This document shows, in pieces, positions 25,329 through 33,344 of a DNA stretch of 64,000 nucleotides (its first letter is position 1; each line of letters starts with the position of its first letter). The position numbers and the translations under genes are program-made. The stretch is from contig NZ_AP027041.1 of assembly GCF_027924565.1 (NCBI RefSeq), positions 1,860,001 to 1,924,000 of the forward strand. Direction: 5' to 3'. The notes below the pieces were generated by a model. That model did not search any database, was not told the DNA's origin, and saw nothing but the letters and a program-made list of their open reading frames with translations. This stretch comes from Lysobacter auxotrophicus. Lineage in GTDB: Bacteria > Pseudomonadota > Gammaproteobacteria > Xanthomonadales > Xanthomonadaceae.

Positions 25329-26156
25329 TCAGAACCGGTACGTCAGGCCCAGGCGCAAGCCGCTGTCGATGAACTCGAGGTTGCCGATGAAGTCCGAGCG
25401 CTCGGCATCGGCGGTGATCCTGCGTCGCGTGTAGTCGAGCGAGATGCCGGTGCGTTCCCACGGGAACCACTCCACGCCGATCCGGCCGAAGGTGATGTCG
25501 GCATCGATGTCGTTCACGTCGGCCGAGAAATAGCCGACGTCGGCCGAGAACCGCCACTGCTCCAGCGGGGCCCAGCGCCAGCTGCCGCCGATGCTCGGCG
25601 CCGGCAGGTCGGCGTCCACGGTTTCGCTGATCGCCCCGTCGATGCGGTTGCCGGCCGAATCGATCTCGACGTCCAGCCCGAGCCGCATGCGGTACCAGAC
25701 CAGGCCGAAGCGCGGGCCGAGCGCCCAGCGCTCGTTGTTGGCGGCCCACCAGACGTAATAGAGGTCGTAGGCGTCCAGGTCGAAACCCGCGCGCACGGTG
25801 CTGTCGGCTTCGTAGACGGTGCCGTCGAAGTCGATATCGCGGTTGATGCGTCGCGTCGCGTCGGCGTCGTCCTGGTAGTAGGACAGGCCGAATTCGTGGT
25901 TGTCGAACGGCCGCCACGTGACGCCGACGATGGCGACCGTGTTGCTCTTGTCCAGGCCGAAATCGCGTTGCAGGTCGATCTCGGTGCCGGTGCGGGTTTC
26001 GCCGTCGGCGCGCACCTGGGTATCGAAGTCGGTGACGTAGCCGCCGATGCGTGCGCTGAAGGTATCCAGCGGTTCGATCGCGCGGGCCGGCATGGACGCC
26101 AACGCGAGCAGCGCGGCGATCGACGCGGTCAGTGGCATGGCGATGCGGGTGTTCAT
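25329..26156 (-). CDS. Predicted outer-membrane beta-barrel protein
   Basis: A 275-residue exported protein with a signal peptide (LTASIAALLALASMPARA) and alternating amphipathic strands (RIGGYVTDFDTQVRADGE, VGVTWRPFDNHEFGLSYYQD, GPRFGLVWYRMRLGLDVEID). It ends in LGLTYRF, a typical Bam-recognised C-terminal strand with terminal Phe. It is probably an 8- to 12-stranded barrel of unknown function. The start at 26156 is preceded by AAGGAGCG. In an operon of ion channels and efflux components it may provide an outer-membrane pore or a structural role. Confidence 0.78.
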   Translation of the reverse strand: MNTRIAMPLTASIAALLALASMPARAIEPLDTFSARIGGYVTDFDTQVRADGETRTGTEIDLQRDFGLDKSNTVAIVGVTWRPFDNHEFGLSYYQDDADATRRINRDIDFDGTVYEADSTVRAGFDLDAYDLYYVWWAANNERWALGPRFGLVWYRMRLGLDVEIDSAGNRIDGAISETVDADLPAPSIGGSWRWAPLEQWRFSADVGYFSADVNDIDADITFGRIGVEWFPWERTGISLDYTRRRITADAERSDFIGNLEFIDSGLRLGLTYRF

Positions 26157-26182
26157 GGATCGCTCCTTCGCGGAAATCGGGG

Positions 26183-26860
26183 TCATCGGGAATGCGCCGC
26201 GGTCTGCAGCCCGACCAGGCGCGCCACCAGCAGCGCCAGGTACAACTGGCCGATCACCGCTTCGAATACGGCCAGTCCGCGCATCGCGGGCGTGGCCGGC
26301 GTGAGGTCGCCGTAGCCGAGCGTCGCCAGCGTGACGAAGCTGAAATAGATGGCATCGCCCATGCCCAGGCCGGCCGGTGGTACCACGCCGCCGGCGAGCA
26401 GCGAGCCGGGCAGGGCGCGCGTCATCGCCGCGTACACCACGCCCCAGCACACGCCGATCAGCAGGTACGCGCTGAGCGCGGCGTACACGCGTTCGGCGTC
26501 GATGCGCACGCTCGACAGCGAGTAGCGCACCGCGCGGTACGCGGCGATGAGCGCGATCACGCCCCACGTCGCCGCGCCGAGGATCGCCAGTGCCGGTGCG
26601 TTGGGCCCGTGCGTGGCGATCCAGCGCAGCGCCACGGCCAGGCCGATCAGCGCGAACAGCGTGCGGCGTTCGGCGTTCAGCACGATGGGGAACACGGCGG
26701 CGATGAGGTTCACGGCGAGGAACGCTTCCATCGCGGTGCGGCCGAAGTTCATCGCCTCCAGCAGCGGCCCGATCGCCACGGTGAGCAGCAGCGAATAGAA
26801 CAGCAGCGCGTAGCGGCGCCGGTCGAGGAAGGAGCGCGCTGGCGCGGCCGCGGCGTTCAT
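26183..26860 (-). CDS. Two-pore-helix potassium channel family protein
   Basis: A 225-residue membrane protein. An N-terminal four-helix region (residues 18-115) precedes an ion_trans_2 pore module with the selectivity filter TLATLGYGDLTPATP between two helices (about 128-150 and 190-215). This is the voltage-sensor-like layout of small bacterial K+ channels without a cytosolic RCK domain. ATG at 26860 overlaps the stop of the Ca2+/H+ antiporter gene (ATGA), so the two are translationally coupled. Together with MscS and the antiporter it suggests control of ion balance or membrane potential. Confidence 0.9.
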   Translation of the reverse strand: MNAAAAPARSFLDRRRYALLFYSLLLTVAIGPLLEAMNFGRTAMEAFLAVNLIAAVFPIVLNAERRTLFALIGLAVALRWIATHGPNAPALAILGAATWGVIALIAAYRAVRYSLSSVRIDAERVYAALSAYLLIGVCWGVVYAAMTRALPGSLLAGGVVPPAGLGMGDAIYFSFVTLATLGYGDLTPATPAMRGLAVFEAVIGQLYLALLVARLVGLQTAAHSR

Positions 26861-27948
26861 CGCGCCCCCGTCACGTCCGGCACGTAGAAGAACACCGCGG
26901 CGAGGATCAGGTACACCGCGAGCAGCTGCACGCCGCGCAGCCAGTCGGTGCGGCCGTCGCTGGTGATCTGCCCGGTGATCATCACCGAGAACAGGATGAT
27001 GATCACCAGCCCCGGCCCGAACACAAGCCCCATCGGATGCGGCCCGATGACGTAGCTCAGCAGCACCAGCAGCGGCGCGATCAGCAACGCGAGCTGCACG
27101 CTGGCGCCGAGCGCGATCGACATCGCCAGGTCCATGCGATTCTGGCGCGCGGCCACTATCGCCGTGGCCTGTTCGGCCGCGCCGCCGATCACCGCGAGCA
27201 CGAACACGCCGGTGAAGGCGTCCGATAGGCCCAGTTCCTCGCTCGCCGGCTCCACCGCGCCGACCAGGATCTCGCTCAGCCAGATGATGCCCAGGCTCAC
27301 CGCGGCGAGCACGATCACCGCCTTCTTCGGGCTCCATTGCGGCGCGTGGTGCGCGTCGTGGACGTCGGCCGCGGCCGGATCGCTCTGGGCGGGCGCACGC
27401 GCGCGGATCGCGCGGCTGGCGATGAGCGTGTAGGCGACGTTCGCCACGTAGACCAGCAGCAGCGCGACGGCGATCCACGCGCTGATCGGGTCCAGTCGTT
27501 CCTGCGTGTCGGGCACGATCGCGCCATACGCGGCGGGCATGATCAGCGCGATCACCGCCAGCGTCAGCATCGTCGCCTGCGTGCGCGCCGAGCGGCCGTC
27601 GTAGCGCTGTTCGCCATGGCGCGTACCGCCCAGCACCATCGCCACGCCCAGCACCAGCAGGATGTTGCCGATGATGGTGCCGGCGATGGACGCCTTCACC
27701 ATGCCGTGCAGGCCTTCGCGCAACGCGGCCAGCGCGATGATCAGCTCGGCCGCGTTGCCGAACGTCGCATTGAGCAGGCCGCCGATGCCGGGGCCCAGCC
27801 GCACGGCGAGCGAGCCCGTCGCCTGCGCCATCAGCGAGGCCAGCGGCACGATGCCGATGCCGGCGACCAGGAAGATCAGCAGCGAGCGCTGTGGCGCGTA
27901 GTGCTCCAGTGCGATCGCCAACGGCATGAGCAGGAGCAGCCATCGCAT
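26857..27948 (-). CDS. cax: Calcium/proton antiporter (CaCA family)
   Basis: A 363-residue inner-membrane exchanger that extrudes Ca2+ (possibly also other cations) against H+ influx. Two inverted repeats carry the family signatures: LLNATFGNAAELIIALAALR in the first half, and GGAAEQATAIVAARQNRMDL with ALGASVQLALL in the second. An acidic His-containing loop (AAADVHDAHHAPQ) joins the halves. It starts 10 bases before the TolC-type gene's stop region and overlaps the K+ channel start at its 3' end, inside operon C. Confidence 0.92.
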   Translation of the reverse strand: MRWLLLLMPLAIALEHYAPQRSLLIFLVAGIGIVPLASLMAQATGSLAVRLGPGIGGLLNATFGNAAELIIALAALREGLHGMVKASIAGTIIGNILLVLGVAMVLGGTRHGEQRYDGRSARTQATMLTLAVIALIMPAAYGAIVPDTQERLDPISAWIAVALLLVYVANVAYTLIASRAIRARAPAQSDPAAADVHDAHHAPQWSPKKAVIVLAAVSLGIIWLSEILVGAVEPASEELGLSDAFTGVFVLAVIGGAAEQATAIVAARQNRMDLAMSIALGASVQLALLIAPLLVLLSYVIGPHPMGLVFGPGLVIIILFSVMITGQITSDGRTDWLRGVQLLAVYLILAAVFFYVPDVTGAR

Positions 27949-27958
27949 CGTTGCGTCC

Positions 27959-29422
27959 TCAATGGGCGGCGGGTGCGGCGCCGGCGTCCGGCGCCACCTC
28001 CGCCGGCGTGCCGAAATTTCCGCCGAGCGCCAGGTGCAGGTCGACGCGGCGGCTGAGCCGTTCGCGCTGCACGCTCAGCAGCGCGGTTTCCGCGGCCCAT
28101 GCCGCGAGTTGGCGCTGGCTGACCGAGCGCAGGTCGGCGCGGCCGATGCGGTACGCCGATTCCTCCATGCGCACGATGTCGCGGTTGGCTTGGACGGCTT
28201 CGCGCAGGATGCGTTCGCGCTCGGAGAGCACGCGCTCGGCGGTGAGCGCGTCCTCGACTTCGTCCAGCGCGTTGAGTGCGCGGCGCGCGTAGTCGGCGAC
28301 GGCTTCCTTCTGCTCGGCCGTGCGCAGCGCGACCTGGCCGGTGAGTGCGCCGCCGGTGTATATCGGCACCACGGCCGTCGCCGCGACGCTGGACGTGGTC
28401 TGTTCCAGGTCGTCGCGCACTTCGACCACTTCGTTGCTGATGCGTCCGTAGCCGGCCGACAACGTCAGCGTGGGCAGCATCGCGGCCTTGGCTTCGCCGA
28501 CCAGGTCGAACGCGGCGGCGACGCGGCGTTCGGCGGCGATCATGTCGGGCCGGCGTGCGAGCACGTCGGCCGGGATGCCCGCCGGAACCGGCGCAGGGAA
28601 GGGCGTGAGGTTGCCGGCGACGTCCAGCGCCGCGCCCGGATAGCGCCCGAGCAGCAGCTCCAGCGCACGCAGCGCCTGCCGGTGCGCGAGTTCGATCTGC
28701 TGCTGCGCATCGGCGTAGGTGGCGAGGTTCGCCTGCGCGACCATGACGTCGGTCTGCGTGCCGGCGCCGACGCGCACGCGCTGGTCGGACAACTCGACCA
28801 GCTTCGTGCCGGCGTTGGTCATCTCGGCCGCCAGCGCCATCTGCAGGCGCGTTTCGTTGGCGACGAACCACGCGCGCGCGACGCTCGCGGCCAGCGACTG
28901 CTGCGCGAAGCGGTAGTCGGCGCTGGAGGCATCGCGCGCCGCGCGTGCGGCGTTTCGCGCATAGCGCATGCGGCCCCACAGGTCGAGCTCCCAGCTCAGC
29001 CGCAGCATCACGCCGCTGAGCAGCGGCACGAGATCGGCGATGGGCTTGGAGCCCGCGCGCCCGAGCAGCCCGAGCGCCGGTTTGAGTTTCGATTCGGCCA
29101 GATCGACCTGTGCGTTGGCCTGTTCGACACGCGCGGCGGCCATCAGCAGGTCGGGGTTGTGCACCAGCGCTTCGTGCACGAGCTGCGTGAGCACCGGATC
29201 GTTGAAGCTCGCCAGCCAGCCTTCGTCGACCTGTGCGGCGCTCGCCTGCGCGGACCAGTTCGGCGGGATGGTCGTATAGCCCAGCGCCTGCTCGCGCACT
29301 TCGTCGCCGGTCGGTTCGGGCAGCACCGCGCAGCCGGTCGCGACCACCAGCAGGAAGGCGGCCGCGAGCGTCCTGCCCTGGCGGGTCGTGCTCGCGAACC
29401 CCATCGCGGCGCCTTCGCTCAT
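27959..29422 (-). CDS. TolC/NodT-type outer-membrane efflux lipoprotein
   Basis: A 487-residue outer-membrane factor of the NodT family, with a lipoprotein signal (AAAFLLVVATGC) and two structural repeats of the OEP fold (LLMAARVEQANAQVDLAES, RAGSKPIADLVP, QALRALELLLGRYPGAA, RVAAAFDLVGEAKAAMLPTL). It forms a trimeric tunnel across the outer membrane and periplasm for an efflux or export complex. It is encoded 7 bases after the HlyD-type adaptor. No inner-membrane pump gene is present in the operon, so the driving transporter must be elsewhere or be the DUF3302 protein. ATG 29404 is an alternative start. Confidence 0.9.
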   Translation of the reverse strand: MSEGAAMGFASTTRQGRTLAAAFLLVVATGCAVLPEPTGDEVREQALGYTTIPPNWSAQASAAQVDEGWLASFNDPVLTQLVHEALVHNPDLLMAAARVEQANAQVDLAESKLKPALGLLGRAGSKPIADLVPLLSGVMLRLSWELDLWGRMRYARNAARAARDASSADYRFAQQSLAASVARAWFVANETRLQMALAAEMTNAGTKLVELSDQRVRVGAGTQTDVMVAQANLATYADAQQQIELAHRQALRALELLLGRYPGAALDVAGNLTPFPAPVPAGIPADVLARRPDMIAAERRVAAAFDLVGEAKAAMLPTLTLSAGYGRISNEVVEVRDDLEQTTSSVAATAVVPIYTGGALTGQVALRTAEQKEAVADYARRALNALDEVEDALTAERVLSERERILREAVQANRDIVRMEESAYRIGRADLRSVSQRQLAAWAAETALLSVQRERLSRRVDLHLALGGNFGTPAEVAPDAGAAPAAH

Positions 29423-29429
29423 CGCGGCC

Positions 29430-30611
29430 TCAGTGCAGCTTCAACACGAGCCAGTCGAGCTTGCTGCCCACGCGCAGGATCACCTTGCGGATGATGTGCA
29501 GCAGCTTGCCGTGTTCGGTGTAGATCGCGCCCTGGCCCTGCGCGCCCATGGAGATGAACACGTCCTTGTCGCGTCCGGTGGGGCGCAGGCGCACGGCGAT
29601 GCGGCCCAGCGGGATCGGGCTGGTGCCGCTCTGAGGAACCATGCCGCTGATCGGCATCTGCCCGGTGCCCGAGGCCCACACCACCGAGTCCACGGCGCAC
29701 TTGATGATGCGGTTGGGGTAGGTTTTCAGCGCGATTTCGGCCTCGTTGCCGGCGGCGACGTTGGCCAGTTCGTTCTGCGCGAACATCGCCAGCACCCACT
29801 GTTCCTTCTCGACGAAACTCATCACCGGCGTGAGCGGCAGGTTCGCGGCGTAGGAACCCTCGCGCAGCTGCAGGTTGATCACGCTGCCGTCGGCCGGCGC
29901 GTAGACGGTGGTCTGTTCCAGCTGCCAGCGCGCCTGGACGATCTGCGCCTTGAGCTGTTCGACGGCGGCGCGCGCCTGCGCCACTTCCGACAGCTGGCCT
30001 TCGCGCGTCTTCGCCGACATCTTCTGCTGCACCTGCGCCATCGCCGCCGTCGTGGACGCCAGCTCCGAGCGCAGGCTCGCCGCTTCGGTCTGCGCCTGTT
30101 CCTGGTCGAACTTGGAACCCGCGCCGGTGCTGGCGAGTTCGGCGGTCTGCTTCTCGCGTCTGGCGGCGAGCTGCAGGCGCGTGGACAACGCGTCGCGCGT
30201 GGAGCGCGCGGCCTTGAGCTGCTCGTCGAGTTCGCGCTGGTAGGCCATCGCGGTGTCGAGCTTGGCCATCATTTCCGGCAGTTTGGCTTCGAGCGTCGAG
30301 AGCTCCTGCTGGTACGGCACCGGGTCGATGCGGAACAGCACGTCGCCCTTCTTCACGGGGCGGTTCGCCTCGACCGGCACCTCGATCACGCGGCCCGCCA
30401 CGCGCGGCACGACCTGCACGACGTAGTTGATCACGCGCACGTCGGAGGACGAGGGCGCCACCACGTTGAGGATCAGGATCATCGCGGTGAGCGCGAAGAT
30501 CGGCAGCGAGACCACGATGATCTGGCTGACGAAGTTCCACGGCAGCCATTTGAACTTGAAGAAGATCAGCCAGACGAAGAACGAGTAGATGAGCAGCAGG
30601 ATGATTTCCAT
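29430..30611 (-). CDS. HlyD-family membrane-fusion protein (YiaV/YibH-like)
   Basis: A 393-residue periplasmic adaptor. Two hydrophobic segments at the N-terminus (residues 3-20 and 28-50) anchor it, then a barrel-sandwich half (VVPRVAGRVIEVPVEANRPV), a long alpha-helical hairpin (about 105-225) and the second half (TTVYAPADGSVINLQLREGS). Together with the adjacent DUF3302 gene this resembles the E. coli yiaV-yiaW pair, whose function is unclear. It is followed by the TolC-type factor. Substrate is unknown. Confidence 0.88.
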   Translation of the reverse strand: MEIILLLIYSFFVWLIFFKFKWLPWNFVSQIIVVSLPIFALTAMILILNVVAPSSSDVRVINYVVQVVPRVAGRVIEVPVEANRPVKKGDVLFRIDPVPYQQELSTLEAKLPEMMAKLDTAMAYQRELDEQLKAARSTRDALSTRLQLAARREKQTAELASTGAGSKFDQEQAQTEAASLRSELASTTAAMAQVQQKMSAKTREGQLSEVAQARAAVEQLKAQIVQARWQLEQTTVYAPADGSVINLQLREGSYAANLPLTPVMSFVEKEQWVLAMFAQNELANVAAGNEAEIALKTYPNRIIKCAVDSVVWASGTGQMPISGMVPQSGTSPIPLGRIAVRLRPTGRDKDVFISMGAQGQGAIYTEHGKLLHIIRKVILRVGSKLDWLVLKLH

Positions 30612-30614
30612 GGC

Positions 30615-31256
30615 TTACTCCTCGTCGCCGCCGGGCGTGGTGCGCGCCGAACGCTCGCCGGGGCGTTCGCCCATCGCAAGCGCCATTTCCAGCGAACGGA
30701 TCCGACGGCGCATGTCGTCGACTTCGGCCTGCGTTTCGACCGCGCGCGGGCGCGTTCCCGGCACGGGCTCGGGTTCCGCGGCGGGTTCGACGGCCGGTCC
30801 GACTTCGGCATCGTGCAGCGGCGTGAGCGCGTCGCCGCCGTGGCCGTGGTGGTCGATGGTGTCGGTGCCGTAGGCCATCTTGTGCAGCACGGGCCGCGTA
30901 TAGGCCCACAGCCACGCCAGGGGCCAGAGCAGGCCACCGAACACCAGCGAGAGCAGGCAGAGCGTCTTGATCGCATCGAGCTGCGGATGCTTGCGCTTCT
31001 CGGCGATCTGCTCGGGCAGGATGTGGACGATCCAGAACACCGCGATCAGCACCACCGGCACGACGATCAGCGCCAGCCACGCCACCGCGTTGGCCATCGC
31101 GTCCAGCGCGTCGCCGCTGAGCAGCGAGGCGTGCGCCAGGCACGGCGTGAGGAGCGCGGATGCGAGGACCGTGCGGGCGAGCAGCACGCGGGGCAGGGCG
31201 CGGCGTCCGCGGCGGACGCTGCGTGGATCGCGGGGGTTCGTGCTCGCTGGGCTCAT
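30615..31256 (-). CDS. DUF3302 (YiaW-like) inner-membrane protein
   Basis: A 213-residue protein with a signal-like hydrophobic segment (residues 25-43), two further membrane helices (about 58-80 and 98-118) separated by EQIAEKRKHPQLDAIKTL, and a hydrophilic His/Asp/Glu/Pro-rich tail ending in a predicted short coiled coil (EVDDMRRRIRSLEMAL). The core matches DUF3302/YiaW, which is regularly linked to a YiaV-type HlyD protein, here 3 bases downstream. ATG 31256 was chosen because the upstream extension lacks hydrophobicity and family similarity. Confidence 0.85.
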   Translation of the reverse strand: MSPASTNPRDPRSVRRGRRALPRVLLARTVLASALLTPCLAHASLLSGDALDAMANAVAWLALIVVPVVLIAVFWIVHILPEQIAEKRKHPQLDAIKTLCLLSLVFGGLLWPLAWLWAYTRPVLHKMAYGTDTIDHHGHGGDALTPLHDAEVGPAVEPAAEPEPVPGTRPRAVETQAEVDDMRRRIRSLEMALAMGERPGERSARTTPGGDEE

Positions 31257-31281
31257 GGTCGTGCGCCTTCGGCCTTCGCGC

Positions 31282-31668
31282 TCATGCGCCCGCCCCGCGC
31301 GGTCCCACCGCATCGAGGATGGCGCCGATCAGCGCTTCGTCGTCCACCGGTTTGCTGAGGAACGCCTTCGCGCCGCTGTCCAGTGCGCGCCTGCGTCCCT
31401 CGGCCGTGTCGTTGCCCGTGAGCACCACGACCGGCAGCGGCAGCGCCCATTCCTGCAACTGGTTCTGCACGTCGAAGCCGCTCAGGCCCGCCATGTGAAG
31501 GTCGAGCACGACGCAATGCGGCGCGCTTTCGCGTGCGTGGCGGAGGAATTCGGAGCCCGTCGCGTAGACGAGGACCTCGAATCCCGCCGATCGCAGGAGG
31601 CGGTGCAGCGCGTGGCGGACGTCTTCTTCATCGTCCACGACGGCAATGGTGAGGGGGCGTCCGGCCAT
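31282..31668 (-). CDS. Single-domain response regulator (receiver only)
   Basis: A 128-residue CheY-like receiver with acidic pocket VVDDEED (residues 11-15), phosphoacceptor Asp56 in CVVLDLHMAG, Thr in VVVLTGND and Lys in FLSKPVDDE. There is no output domain. The sequence type is that of FixJ/TodT receivers, so it could compete for phosphate from the FixL-like kinase, as FixT-like or single-receiver proteins do. ATG 31668 is used; a GTG at 31686 is also in frame. It leads operon C, and the conserved box lies only 33 bases ahead of the ATG, so the mRNA leader must be very short. Confidence 0.88.
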   Translation of the reverse strand: MAGRPLTIAVVDDEEDVRHALHRLLRSAGFEVLVYATGSEFLRHARESAPHCVVLDLHMAGLSGFDVQNQLQEWALPLPVVVLTGNDTAEGRRRALDSGAKAFLSKPVDDEALIGAILDAVGPRGAGA

Positions 31669-31700
31669 GGGGCCACTAGAGGACACGTCGGAAATGCGTT

Positions 31701-31720
31701 CAATTGGCCCTTGGCCCTAG
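31701..31720 (-). promoter_or_regulatory. Conserved regulatory box, copy 3 (operon C / FixJ-type regulator)
   Basis: AATTGGCCCTTGGCCC (plus strand 31702-31717) in the gap between the receiver-only gene (minus) and the FixJ-type regulator (plus). It could serve both directions. Toward operon C, a TCTAGT -10 candidate lies 21 bases downstream. Confidence 0.7.
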
Positions 31721-31879
31721 AACGCGCGTGTCCAGGCGGCGGCATGGTTCTTGCGAGACGTGACGACGCGCGGGGCGACGACGCGCGAAGACGCTCAAGG
31801 CACTGGACGAGGCCGCCGCAATGTCCGAATAATCGGCTGTCCGGCGTCTGCATCGAGTGGCTCTTCAAGGAGTAGTCCG

Positions 31880-32485
31880 ATGTCCGCAGTCGTGCATATG
31901 GTCGACGACGATTCCGACGTGCTGGTGGCGCTCGGACGCATCCTTCGAACGGAAGGCTTCGCGGTGAGCGCGAGCCGCTCCACGCGCGAATTCCTCGAAC
32001 GCTACGATCCCGACATCCCCGGCTGCGTGGTGCTGGACCTGTCGATGCCCGAGATCGACGGCCTGCAGACGCAGGCGTTGCTGGAGAGCCGCGGCATCGC
32101 TTGCCCGGTGATCTTCCTCACCGGCTGCGGCGACGTGCACAGTTCGGTATGCGCGATGAAGAACGGCGCGATCGACTTCCTCACCAAACCGGTGGAGGCC
32201 GATGCGCTGATCGAAGCGGTGTCGCGCGGCCTGGAACACGACCAGCGCGCCCGCGCACAGGCCGAGGAGCAGTGCCGCGTGTCGATGCGCTTCGCCGTGC
32301 TGACGCCGCGCGAGCGCGAGGTGCTCAAGCACGTGCTCGCCGGAAGGCTCAACAAGCAGATCGCGGCGGACCTGGGCATCGTGGAGAAGACGATCAAGGT
32401 GCATCGCTCGCACGTGATGCACAAGCTGGGGGTGCGCTCGGTGGCGGAGCTGGTGCGGCTGGCGGAGCGGGCGCACGTGGCGTGA
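31880..32485 (+). CDS. FixJ/NarL-type response regulator
   Basis: A 201-residue DNA-binding response regulator. The receiver domain (1-120) has MVDDDSDV, phosphoacceptor Asp53 (CVVLDLSMPEIDG), Thr in VIFLTGCGD and Lys in FLTKPVEAD. The LuxR-type HTH (about 140-198) reads LTPREREVLKHVLAGRLNKQIAADLG, with recognition helix VEKTIKVHRSHVMHKLG. This is the FixJ/StyR/TodT class. The start at 31880 has AAGGAG seven bases ahead. It is divergent from operon C across a shared box copy and is the natural candidate to bind all three box copies, with the kinase at 33345 as its likely partner. Confidence 0.93.
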   Translation: MSAVVHMVDDDSDVLVALGRILRTEGFAVSASRSTREFLERYDPDIPGCVVLDLSMPEIDGLQTQALLESRGIACPVIFLTGCGDVHSSVCAMKNGAIDFLTKPVEADALIEAVSRGLEHDQRARAQAEEQCRVSMRFAVLTPREREVLKHVLAGRLNKQIAADLGIVEKTIKVHRSHVMHKLGVRSVAELVRLAERAHVA

Positions 32486-32598
32486 GGGTGGGGCGCTGCG
32501 GTTGGTTGTCGGCCTTTCGGCGGACGCTCGATCCCGTTCTGGCGTAGGCGTTCTCGACGCGTAGCGCGGGCTCGTGCGCGTTCACGCTCGCGAATAAT

Positions 32599-32628
32599 CG
32601 TCATCCCGGCGAAGGCCGGGACCCAGGC
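32599..32628. repeat. REP-like hairpin
   Basis: TCGTCATCCCGGCGAAGGCC followed by GGGACCCAGG; one arm of the REP-like family just downstream of the FixJ-type gene. Confidence 0.7.
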
Positions 32629-32640
32629 CGGCAACGCATG

Positions 32641-32785
32641 GGCACTCTCGTGGCGGCGAACACCCCGCCGGCATTCTCGTGGCGGCGAGCACCCCGCCGG
32701 CATTCTCGTGGCGGCGAGCACCCAGCGGTCATTCTCGTTGCGGCAAACACCGCACCGTCATTCTCGTTGCGGCGAACACCCCACC
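32641..32785. repeat. Tandem array of a ~29-base repeat, five copies
   Basis: Five consecutive units with the core CATTCTCGTGGCGGCGARCA, drifting toward GTCATTCTCGTTGCGGCRAA in the last two. The units merge at 32785 into a REP-like GTCATTCCAGCGAAAGCTGG hairpin, which suggests the array arose from a REP arm. There are no spacers, so it is not a CRISPR. Confidence 0.8.
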
Positions 32786-32813
32786 GTCATTCCAGCGAAA
32801 GCTGGAACCTATT

Positions 32814-32846
32814 TTGATGTTGATGTTGATGTTGATGTTGATGTTG
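32814..32846. repeat. TTGATG hexamer microsatellite (five copies plus TTG)
   Basis: Perfect tandem hexamer directly after the REP-like hairpin at 32785-32810. Confidence 0.9.
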
Positions 32847-32879
32847 CTCTTGCTCTCGCCGCTCCGCTCCCGCTCTTGA

Positions 32880-32910
32880 TCGTCATCCCCGCGAAGGCGG
32901 GGATCCAGGG
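32880..32910. repeat. REP-like hairpin
   Basis: TCGTCATCCCCGCGAAGGCG followed by GGGATCCAGG; arms CCCCGC/GCGGGG around GAAG. Confidence 0.7.
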
Positions 32911-32987
32911 ACGTTTCACGCTTTCCCGTGTGCTCTCCAGAAGAAGAATCACAAGCCAAGCTTCCGATCGCCTGCGGCGCCCGGGTC

Positions 32988-33015
32988 ACTTTTCTTTGCT
33001 TGCCCAAAGAAAAGT
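32988..33015. repeat. Perfect 11-base-arm hairpin
   Basis: ACTTTTCTTTG (32988-32998) and CAAAGAAAAGT (33005-33015) around a six-base loop, followed by an A/G-rich run. The AT-rich arms stand out in GC-rich surroundings. Similar text (KQRKVTR when translated on the minus strand) is a frequent spurious ORF in Xanthomonadaceae, so this is a dispersed element rather than a gene. Confidence 0.7.
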
Positions 33016-33162
33016 AACCAAAAGAAAGGGCAGTTCCCCGACAAATCAATCCCACGACCGGACGGAGCAAGGGCGCGTTCGCGATTCGCCATCCATGGCT
33101 CAGCGCTCACCGCCGCACATCCATGTGCGGCGCCCGTTGGGGCTAGCGACGAATAGGCTGTT

Positions 33163-33195
<33 letters not shown>

Positions 33196-33218
33196 GCGCA
33201 AAAGCAAGCACTGCGCTT

Positions 33219-33295
33219 TTGTAGCCCGGGTAAGCGAAGCGCACCCGGGGTCTTCGTCGCACATCCCGGGTGCGCTTCGCTTACCCGGGCTACAA
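33219..33295. repeat. Large CCCGGG-type hairpin repeat, copy c
   Basis: TTGTAGCCCGGGTAAGCGAA and its inverted copy ending GGGCTACAA, 49 bases past the stop of the FixL-like kinase gene on its 3' side. Confidence 0.85.
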
Positions 33296-33344
33296 GAGCT
33301 GCGCCTTCAATGCGCGCGCAACACGCCAACACGCCCACCACCCG

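Noticed and set aside
32641-32785. CRISPR-like array
   Set aside because: Units are directly adjacent with no unique spacers, and there are no cas genes nearby. It is a tandem repeat derived from a REP-like arm.
32729-33070. Minus-strand frame encoding FSLGKQRKVTR and DPRLRGDD
   Set aside because: This text is a common artefact in Xanthomonadaceae repeats, not a conserved gene.
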